Positions 55,122 to 61,916 of a stretch of DNA of 64,000 bases are shown one piece after another. The stretch covers positions 1 through 64,000 of the forward strand of contig CAVSNS010000011.1 in assembly GCA_963729325.1 (NCBI GenBank), in the 5' to 3' direction. The stretch comes from JABCYV01 sp963729325 (GTDB lineage Bacteria; Acidobacteriota; Terriglobia; Terriglobales; Acidobacteriaceae). The notes under the pieces are model-generated. The model ran no database searches. It worked only from the letters and a program-made list of their open reading frames with translations, and was not told where the DNA came from. The translations under genes were made by a program, and so were the position numbers. Within the stretch, counting starts at the first letter, position 1; every line of letters starts with the position of its first letter.

Positions 55122-56078
55122 ATGATCCAAACCCTTTTTGGCAGCCTGGACGAAAAGCAAAAACCCAGCTTTCTCGAGCGCATGAAAGAGGCGGTCACGC
55201 GCACCCGGGAAAACCTGAGTGACCGCATCGAAGAAGTAGCTTCTTTCGGCAAAGAGATTGACCGCTCCACCCTCGATGACCTGGAAGCGACGCTCATTGG
55301 CGCCGACCTGGGCACTAAGACTACTCACGAGATCCTGGAAAAGCTTCGCGACAAAGCCGACCGCAAGCAAATCAAGAACGTTGAAGAACTCAAGCGAATA
55401 CTGAAGGAAGAATTGCTGGCCATCCTCACTACGACAAATTCCCGTCCTGTCCAGAAAGTCGACGGCACGCCCGAGGTCATCCTCGTGGTGGGCGTGAATG
55501 GCACCGGAAAGACGACTACTATCGGAAAGCTCGCGCAGGTCTTTCGTTCTGACGGCAAGACGGTATTGCTGTGTGCTGCCGATACATTCCGCGCTGCGGC
55601 CATTGACCAACTGGAGATCTGGGGGCAGCGCACCGGAACAGAGGTGATCCGCACCAAACCAGGTGGTGATCCTGCCGCCGTGCTTTACGACGCGTTGCAG
55701 GCGGCCTCCGCCCGCCACAGCGACTATGTGATCGTGGACACCGCCGGACGCCTCCACACCAAGACCAATCTGATGGCGGAGCTGGAAAAGATGCGGCGAA
55801 CGGCGCAGCGCATTATCCCCGGCGCGCCTCACGAAACGTTGCTGGTGATGGATGCCACAACTGGCCAGAACGGCCTGCAGCAGGCGCGCCTGTTTACCGA
55901 GGCGGCCGGCGTAACAGGGATCGTGCTGACCAAACTGGATGGCACCGCCAAGGGTGGCGTGGTGGTGGCAATTTCTCGCGAGCTGGGCTTGCCGGTGCGC
56001 TATGTGGGAGTGGGCGAAAAAGCCGGGGACTTGTTGCCATTTGATCCGAAAGATTTTGTGGATTCGCTGTTCGCGTGA
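55122..56078 (+). CDS. ftsY: signal recognition particle receptor FtsY
   Basis: About 318 residues from MIQTLFGSLDEKQKPS; an earlier TTG at 55092 adds 10. N-domain: FLERMKEAVTRTRENL. G-domain: GVNGTGKTTTIGKLA, DTFRAAAIDQLEIW, DTAGRLHTK, TKLDGTAKGG and the C-terminal PVRYVGVGEKAGDLLPFD. It docks SRP-ribosome complexes at the membrane. The SRP RNA is encoded at 35645-35749. Confidence 0.93.
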   Translation: MIQTLFGSLDEKQKPSFLERMKEAVTRTRENLSDRIEEVASFGKEIDRSTLDDLEATLIGADLGTKTTHEILEKLRDKADRKQIKNVEELKRILKEELLAILTTTNSRPVQKVDGTPEVILVVGVNGTGKTTTIGKLAQVFRSDGKTVLLCAADTFRAAAIDQLEIWGQRTGTEVIRTKPGGDPAAVLYDALQAASARHSDYVIVDTAGRLHTKTNLMAELEKMRRTAQRIIPGAPHETLLVMDATTGQNGLQQARLFTEAAGVTGIVLTKLDGTAKGGVVVAISRELGLPVRYVGVGEKAGDLLPFDPKDFVDSLFA

Positions 56079-56143
56079 TTCTGCCTTTTTCCGTTTGTCT
56101 TCTCAGTGCCTCGGTGGCTCCATGGTGAAATAATGCTTCGGCC

Positions 56144-57310
56144 GTGACCACATCTCGCGAAACCGACGAAGTCTTTCTCCGCCAAGCGCTTGCATTGGCG
56201 CGTGAAGGTATCGGATTAACTTCACCCAACCCCTGCGTGGGTGCAGTCCTGGTGGATGCGAACGGCACTGTCATCGGGACCGGGTCTTACACCTATGAGG
56301 GATTGAAGCACGCTGAAATCCGGGCCCTCGAGCAAGCAGGCGAACGCGCTCGGGGTGCGACGCTTTACATCAACCTCGAGCCCTGCTCTCACCAAGGCCG
56401 AACTGGTCCTTGCGCCGACGCCCTGATCGCCGCTGGTATTCGCCGCGTTGTGGCCTGCATGCCCGACCCCAATCCTGTGGTCGGCGGCAAGGGATTTGCG
56501 CGTCTCCGCGAGGCTGGAATTACGGTCGCGTCCGGCATTCTCGAAGAAGAGGCCCGAGCCCTGAACGAGTCTTTCGCCAAATACATCCGCCATCACACGC
56601 CGCTGATCACGCTTAAAGCAGCGATGACGCTTGACGGCAAGATCGCGCCTCCGCCGAGCGAATCGCACAATCCCACTGCTCTGGGCGCTGGAGGCGCAAC
56701 CGGAGGATGGATCACCAGCGAGCCCGCGCGCGCCCACGTGCAGTTACTTCGCCATCAGCACGATGCCATCATGGTCGGTGTCGGAACTATTATCGCCGAC
56801 GACCCGCTGCTGACCGACCGCAGCGGCCGCCCACGCCGTCGCCCGCTGTTGCGCGTGATCGTCGACTCGCGGCTCCGCCTGCCGCTGGAATCCCGCGTAG
56901 TCCAAACCGCGAAGGATGATGTGCTGGTGCTGTGTTCCTTCGCTGAGGAGAAGCGAAAAGGACAACTGCAGAAACACGGCATCCGGGTGCAGCAGATTTC
57001 GGCAGTTGCTGGCGAAGGCAGGCCGGATATGGCCGGAATCGCCCGCTTCCTGGCCGAAATGGAAATCACCAGCCTGCTGATTGAAGGTGGTGCGATGGTG
57101 AACTGGGCCGCCCTGGCCTCTGGAATTGTGGACAAAGTTTTTCTCTACTACGCACCTAAGATTCTTGCCGGAACCGGCTCGGTCCCATTCGCCGCCGGAG
57201 CCGGGTTCCGGCACATGAGCGACGCTGCCTATGTGAAATCAATTCAATTGCACCGCTTTGGTGAAGACTTTGCTGTCGAGGGATACTTACGCGATCCATA
57301 TGGAGATTAA
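56144..57310 (+). CDS. ribD: bifunctional riboflavin deaminase/reductase RibD
   Basis: A 388-residue protein with a GTG start. N-terminal deaminase: LTSPNPCVGAVLV, zinc ligands in HAEIRAL, EPCSHQGRTGPCADALI. C-terminal reductase: TLKAAMTLDGKIA, WITSEPARAHVQLLRHQHDAIMVGVGTIIADDPLLT. It performs steps 2 and 3 of riboflavin synthesis. ribE follows after a 177-base spacer containing inverted repeats. Confidence 0.93.
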   Translation: MTTSRETDEVFLRQALALAREGIGLTSPNPCVGAVLVDANGTVIGTGSYTYEGLKHAEIRALEQAGERARGATLYINLEPCSHQGRTGPCADALIAAGIRRVVACMPDPNPVVGGKGFARLREAGITVASGILEEEARALNESFAKYIRHHTPLITLKAAMTLDGKIAPPPSESHNPTALGAGGATGGWITSEPARAHVQLLRHQHDAIMVGVGTIIADDPLLTDRSGRPRRRPLLRVIVDSRLRLPLESRVVQTAKDDVLVLCSFAEEKRKGQLQKHGIRVQQISAVAGEGRPDMAGIARFLAEMEITSLLIEGGAMVNWAALASGIVDKVFLYYAPKILAGTGSVPFAAGAGFRHMSDAAYVKSIQLHRFGEDFAVEGYLRDPYGD

Positions 57311-57330
57311 GGTCGGGTGTCGGGTCTCTC

Positions 57331-57450
57331 AGGTCTCAGGTCTCGGGTGTCAGGTTTTAGGCGACGGGCGACCAGCAGACTCTAGAGTCAGGCTGAAGTT
57401 CTGAATTTCATATTCAAACCAGATGGCCTAACGCCGGAGACCTGAGACCT
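57331..57450. repeat. inverted GGTCTC-rich tracts between ribD and ribE
   Basis: AGGTCTCAGGTCTC (57331-57344) is a perfect inverted copy of GAGACCTGAGACCT (57437-57450), with further shorter TCAGGT/ACCTGA units on each side. It could fold into a long stem. It does not resemble an FMN riboswitch. Confidence 0.65.
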
Positions 57451-57487
57451 AAGACCTGCCACCTGCACCTGAGCCACGGAGGGTTCC

Positions 57488-58132
57488 ATGTTCACCGGCA
57501 TCATCGAAGAAGTCGGTCGCGTCAGCCGCATTGCTGACAAGAACGGCAGCCGCCGGATCAGCATCTCTTGCTCACGACTCGTCAAAGAGCTGAAGAAGGG
57601 CGATAGTATCGCCGTCAGCGGCGTCTGCTTGACCGCGATCGATATCACGCCGTCGTCCTTCACCGCGGACCTCGCCGAAGAAACCTGGAACCGTACGTCT
57701 TTCTCTCGAATCCGGAAAGAGGCTCTTGTAAACCTGGAGCTTCCCATGCGCGCGGATGGACGATTCGGCGGGCACATCGTGCAAGGTCACGTCGACGGCA
57801 CAGGCAAGTTTGTTGCTCTCGACAAAATTGAGGGCGCTCAGGATTTCTGGCTGCGGATTGAAATTCCGCCCGAACTGGCGCGCTACGTAATTTCCAAGGG
57901 CTCGCTCTCGATCGAGGGCATTAGCTTGACGGTCGCGAAAATCGAAGGAGCAACAGTGACGGCGGCGATCATTCCACACACCCTTGAAATGACCAATCTC
58001 GCCTCACTGAAACCCGGCGATCCGATGAACCTGGAAGTCGACATGATCGCAAAGTACGTGGAGAAGATGATGAAGGGAGATTCACGGAATAGTTCAATTA
58101 CGCTGGAGAGACTGGTGCGGGAAGGGTTCTAG
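57488..58132 (+). CDS. ribE: riboflavin synthase alpha subunit
   Basis: A 214-residue protein starting MFTGIIEEVGRV, with two homologous barrels: SGVCLTAIDI … GHIVQGHVDGTG and IEGISLTVAKIEG … PHTLEMTNLAS. It dismutates two 6,7-dimethyl-8-ribityllumazine molecules to riboflavin. Terminal step after ribD. Confidence 0.93.
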   Translation: MFTGIIEEVGRVSRIADKNGSRRISISCSRLVKELKKGDSIAVSGVCLTAIDITPSSFTADLAEETWNRTSFSRIRKEALVNLELPMRADGRFGGHIVQGHVDGTGKFVALDKIEGAQDFWLRIEIPPELARYVISKGSLSIEGISLTVAKIEGATVTAAIIPHTLEMTNLASLKPGDPMNLEVDMIAKYVEKMMKGDSRNSSITLERLVREGF

Positions 58133-58160
58133 AGGCAGGATGAGGCAGGATAAATTGGTG

Positions 58161-58200
58161 GTCATCCCGAGCGGAGCGAGGGATCTGCAGCTCGACACCT
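58161..58200. repeat. dispersed palindromic element (copy 6)
   Basis: GTCATCCCGAGCGGAGCGAG at 58161-58180 followed by GGATCTGCAG, between the convergent ribE and mlaF-like genes. Partial copy without a clear right arm. Confidence 0.55.
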
Positions 58201-58216
58201 AAAGGGCTTAACGCAT

Positions 58217-58993
58217 TCAGTGCTTCACGCTTTCAGCTTCAGCTCGTCGAACTGCAGAAATTCCTGCACAATTGGCTCTTCGACATTTTTCCATGTCCGG
58301 ATACGTCCCAAAAAAGAGCGCTTTGGCTTCATGCAGAAACACCACCCGGTCAGCCAGCTTTTGCGCCAGCCGCATGTCATGGGTTACAACCACGCTGGTC
58401 AGATGCAATTGGATCTTCAGACGCTTGATCAGGTCGCCCAGTAGTTGCGCCATCAGCGGATCGACCATGGTTGTGGGTTCGTCGTAAAGCACACATTCCG
58501 GTTGCGAGGCGAGAGCGCGCGCTATGGCCACCGACCGCTTCATCCCCGTGGACAAATCCGAGGGCAGCAGATCGCGCATCGGTTTGACCCCCACCATGTC
58601 CAATAGTCCATCGACGATCTGAAATATTTGCTCCTCGCTTAAGTCCCGGCGCTCGCGCAGCGGAAAGGCCACGTTCTCGCCCACACTGAGCGAGTCGAAC
58701 AAGGCGCCATTCTGAAAAACCATGGTCACCTTTTTGCGAATCCGTTGCAGGTCCGCCTCAGCATAATCCGTGATGTCCTCGTAGGCCACAATTACCCGGC
58801 CCGAGTCCGGCTTGAGAAATCCCATGATGGTCTGTAGCGAAACCGACTTTCCCACGCCGCTTCGTCCCAGGATGCACACGGTTTCTGCCGGCATTACGCT
58901 GAAGCTGACGTGGTCGAGCACCCGGTTCTCTCCAAATGCCTTGGAGACGTCTTTGAATTCGATGTACGGCCCGGGGCTTCCGTTTGTACTCAT
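58217..58993 (-). CDS. Mla-type ABC transporter ATPase
   Basis: A 258-residue ATPase. Walker A GRSGVGKSVSLQTIMGFL, Q-loop MVFQNGALFDSLSVGENVAFPL, signature LSTGMKRSVAIARAL and Walker B CVLYDEPTTMVD. These (RSGxGKS, GALFDS) are marks of MlaF/Ttg2A, which powers phospholipid transport between membranes. Permease and MCE-domain partners are not in the window on this side; they may lie elsewhere. Confidence 0.85.
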   Translation of the reverse strand: MSTNGSPGPYIEFKDVSKAFGENRVLDHVSFSVMPAETVCILGRSGVGKSVSLQTIMGFLKPDSGRVIVAYEDITDYAEADLQRIRKKVTMVFQNGALFDSLSVGENVAFPLRERRDLSEEQIFQIVDGLLDMVGVKPMRDLLPSDLSTGMKRSVAIARALASQPECVLYDEPTTMVDPLMAQLLGDLIKRLKIQLHLTSVVVTHDMRLAQKLADRVVFLHEAKALFFGTYPDMEKCRRANCAGISAVRRAEAESVKH

Positions 58994-59078
58994 GATTTAG
59001 GGGTCAGTCGTTGGCCTTTGGTCTTTGGTCGTTGGTCGTTCAGTCATTAGCGGATGTGATCCCTATCCGCCCTTGAGC

Positions 59079-59693
59079 TCAGTGGAAGAAGATTGCCGCA
59101 ATTTCACTTGCTCCTTCGCTTCCTCCCAATGCTCCGGCGTATTCAGGTTGCGGAAGATATCGGGCGAGAAGCCTGCCCGCGATTAACTCCCCTTCGTCGA
59201 GCACTCGAGTTTCGACTTCCCCGAATAGTGGGTCAATCTTGTTTTTGCGCTCGCGAAGCGCTCGCTCCGCAACTTCGACAAATCTTCTTCCGATACATGG
59301 CGCATAGCGGTTGCAAGCCGCCACCCGCGTGGGGAACTGTGACCACCGCGCTCGTCTCCCGCGCCTGCACAATCAAATATTCCAGAAACTTCGACCTCCA
59401 TGAAGGGCAGATCAACAGCCAGCATGAGATTCAACTCGGATTTGGCGCTCAGCAGTGCTGCATGAATTCCTCCCAGCGGGCCGCAATCGCGGAAGATATC
59501 CTCAACCACCGGCCCGAAGACGGCGAACTTGGCCGGGTCTCCGACAATTCTGCAATCCCCGGTCACAGCACGCGCTACATCGAGTGCGCGAGCCTAACAA
59601 GGTCTGACCGCCGAGTTCCACGAAGGCCTTGTCCCGGCCCATGCGGAGGCTCTTTCCTCCCGCCAAAATGAAGGCCGTAACGTCCGAGTCCAT
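59079..59693 (-). pseudogene. mobA: molybdenum cofactor guanylyltransferase, multiple frameshifts
   Basis: Start MDSDVTAFILAGGKSLRMGRDKAFVELGG has the nucleotide-binding motif LAGGKSxRMGxDK. The sense then moves through three further frames: GDCRIVGDPAKFAVFGP … GPLGGIHAALLSAKSELNLMLAVDLPFM; FLEYLIVQARETSAVVTVPHAGGGLQPLCAMY; and FVEVAERALRERKNKIDPLFGEVETRVLDEGEL to 59079. Breaks lie near 59607, 59395 and 59290, each equal to one extra base. MobA attaches GMP to molybdopterin. No other molybdenum genes are in the window. Confidence 0.75.
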
Positions 59694-59908
59694 TACTTCA
59701 TCCACGCGACGATGATACACGCTCCGGCGCGGCCGGAATCCAGCGCGCTAATGCGGATGCAGCCGCACAAAGCCGTACCTCGCGCGTTGTCGCGGCACCG
59801 GATTGTTGCCTGGCAAGGGTACAGAGCGTGCTACACGTAAGTAACCTACCCAATGCGGGCGTCCCGTTAGATGATGTTTCGTCCGGTGATTCCGGCCGGA
59901 AAACGACC

Positions 59909-60451
59909 ATGCCACAGAAGTTACTGGACGTCCTCATGCTTGGCCGCTGCTCCCATGAATTTTCCTGGCCCAGGCGGTCCGCCGACGGCCACTACTACCA
60001 GGTTTGCCTGCTTTGCGCCGTCGAGTACAAGTACGACTGGAAGACGATGCGACGTACTGAGAAGGTGGACCGCGTTCCTGACGAACCCGCCGCCGTGACC
60101 CGCCGCAGTCGCAGCCACGCCAAGAAGCCGAGCTGGGTTCCACGAGCCCGGCGCTTGAAGCTGCAGATCCCCGTGCGTTATCGGGTGAAGAATCTGGGCA
60201 GCTGGTATGAAGGCATCATCGAAAACCTGAGCCAGTCGGGTGTGCTCTTCCAGGGTCCACAGAACCTGCCGGACAACACGCTGGTCGAGATGGTTTTCGA
60301 GATGCCGGAAGAAATCTCCGGCCAGAAAAACAGCAGCGTTCTCTGCCAAGGACGGATCATCCGCGCCCGGGAAGCGCGCGGCAAGGCAGAAACAGAATCG
60401 GTGGGACTGGCAGCGTCGATTCTGGACTACAAATTTCTTCGCCAGCAATGA
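59909..60451 (+). CDS. PilZ-domain protein with N-terminal Cys/His cluster
   Basis: About 180 residues from MPQKLLDVLMLGRCSHEFSW; a longer frame begins at 59828. C-x-H and C-x2-C (RCSHEF, VCLLC) form a possible small zinc site. The PilZ domain begins RARRLKLQIPVRYRV and has NLSQSGVLFQG (the DxSxxG-type motif), with RRLKLQIPVRY supplying the RxxxR arm in variant form. PilZ proteins bind cyclic di-GMP. Target process unknown. Confidence 0.75.
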   Translation: MPQKLLDVLMLGRCSHEFSWPRRSADGHYYQVCLLCAVEYKYDWKTMRRTEKVDRVPDEPAAVTRRSRSHAKKPSWVPRARRLKLQIPVRYRVKNLGSWYEGIIENLSQSGVLFQGPQNLPDNTLVEMVFEMPEEISGQKNSSVLCQGRIIRAREARGKAETESVGLAASILDYKFLRQQ

Positions 60452-60624
60452 GCGACGAGCATTTTGTTGCTCCGCTACCCATTACTTTGCCGCCGGATAG
60501 TTCCCGCCGGCGGTTTACTCCTTGCAGGTCGCGAACCATAAATTGACCGACCTGACATCTATTCCAATCCTCCATCTGCATCTAAAATGTTTATACTGAG
60601 TTCTTACTAAACAGGAGTGATGTT

Positions 60625-61710
60625 ATGAAGGCGAAAGTCCGTTTCTACGTCTGCGCAGGGGTGCTTCTCACGGTTCTGGCTGCGGCTATGGGCTGCAACA
60701 AGGCTCCCAATGACGCCCAGATTACGAGCGATATCCAGACCAAGCTTTCCAGCGATTCCGGGCTGCAAGGCAAACAGCTGGCTGTCCAGGCCGAAAATGG
60801 CACTGTGACGCTTTCCGGCACCGTCGATGATGACAATCAGCGCCAAGCGGCGGCACGTTACGCTGCGTCCGCATCAGGTGTGAAGCAGGTGATCAATAAC
60901 TTGCAGGTCGGAGCGCCCCCAGCAGTGGCCTCGTCCACACCGCCTCCAGATACAGCGCCTCCGGCGACGCAGCAGAAACCCGCCCCGGCAAAGCCAAGGA
61001 GCCGTCCACACAAACAAATGAAGAAGCCGTCCTCCGACGACGATAACAATTCAGCCTCCGATCAGGTGGCTTCGGCGGCTCCCGCCCCGGCACAGGTCGT
61101 CCCCGCCGTGCCTGCTACGCCCCCGCCTCCACCACCACCGCAGAAAGTGACTATCCCCTCGGGCACCACGCTGTCGGTACGTCTGGTAGATGCCATCGAT
61201 TCCGAAACCGCGCAACAGGGTCAGAGCTTCCGTGGCACGCTCAACTCACCTCTAGCCGTGGAGGGTGATGTCGTTATTCCTGCTGGCTATGATGTCGAGG
61301 GTCACGTCGTAGCGGTGCAGAGCGCAGGGAAGTTTGCCGGAAAATCTCTACTGACGTTGCAACTGGATCGAATCTCAGCGGGTGGAAAGTTCTACAACAT
61401 CCAAACCGATCAGTATCACCGTGAGGGATCGTCGCGCGGCAAGAATACCGCGGAAAAAGTAGGCGCGGGTGCGGCAATTGGAGCCATCATTGGCGGCCTC
61501 GCCGGCGGCGGTAAGGGCGCCGGAATAGGAGCCGCCGCTGGAGGCGGACTCGGCGGAGGCGTGCAAGCCGCAACCAAAGGACAACAGATCAAGCTGCCTT
61601 CGGAGACGGTTCTGACCTTCACTCTCCAAGGCCCTTTGACGGTTATACCTTCCAAGGGTCCCAACGAAGGGCGGCCCAAGCTGGATCAGGGCCAGGGATC
61701 CAATCAATAG
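60625..61710 (+). CDS. BON-domain lipoprotein with glycine zipper
   Basis: A 361-residue envelope protein. Lipobox AAAMGC after a signal peptide, BON domain (about 30-92: DAQITSDIQTKLSSDSGLQGKQ … GVKQVINNLQVG), a Pro/Ala-rich linker (PPATQQKPAPAKPRSRP), a beta-rich domain (PSGTTLSVRLVDAIDSETAQQGQ) and a glycine zipper (AAIGAIIGGLAGGGKGAGIGAA). BON domains bind phospholipid. AGGAG precedes the ATG. It probably anchors at the outer membrane. A strong terminator follows. Confidence 0.8.
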   Translation: MKAKVRFYVCAGVLLTVLAAAMGCNKAPNDAQITSDIQTKLSSDSGLQGKQLAVQAENGTVTLSGTVDDDNQRQAAARYAASASGVKQVINNLQVGAPPAVASSTPPPDTAPPATQQKPAPAKPRSRPHKQMKKPSSDDDNNSASDQVASAAPAPAQVVPAVPATPPPPPPPQKVTIPSGTTLSVRLVDAIDSETAQQGQSFRGTLNSPLAVEGDVVIPAGYDVEGHVVAVQSAGKFAGKSLLTLQLDRISAGGKFYNIQTDQYHREGSSRGKNTAEKVGAGAAIGAIIGGLAGGGKGAGIGAAAGGGLGGGVQAATKGQQIKLPSETVLTFTLQGPLTVIPSKGPNEGRPKLDQGQGSNQ

Positions 61711-61720
61711 GACTCACGCA

Positions 61721-61758
61721 AACGGCTCAGTTAGCGCGATTAGCTGACTGAGCCGTTT
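61721..61758 (+). terminator. rho-independent terminator of the BON gene
   Basis: AACGGCTCAGTTAGC pairs with GCTGACTGAGCCGTT (one G-T pair) around a short loop and ends in TTTT. It begins 11 bases after the stop codon. Confidence 0.85.
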
Positions 61759-61916
61759 TCGCTGCCTGTCCGTCTTATCCTTCGCAGCAGCAGCCGCCGC
61801 AGGGCTAACTTTCGACATCCAATCGCCGGTCCGGCTCATCTATAACGAGACGACCGGTCTGCTGTTCCTGTTATTCGTGGCGCTCTTCTGGAGTGCCTGA
61901 ACCATAAGGAATCTAC
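61759..61916 (+). other. spacer with a startless membrane-like peptide
   Basis: An open frame ending …VRLIYNETTGLLFLLFVALFWSA with a TGA at 61898-61900 has no ATG, GTG or TTG before its hydrophobic part. It could be a gene remnant or chance. No other feature is visible apart from the RND gene's leader. Confidence 0.25.

Noticed and set aside
57311..57487. FMN riboswitch between ribD and ribE
   Set aside because: None of the conserved FMN-aptamer segments is present, and the region is made of repeated GGTCTC/GAGACC tracts.
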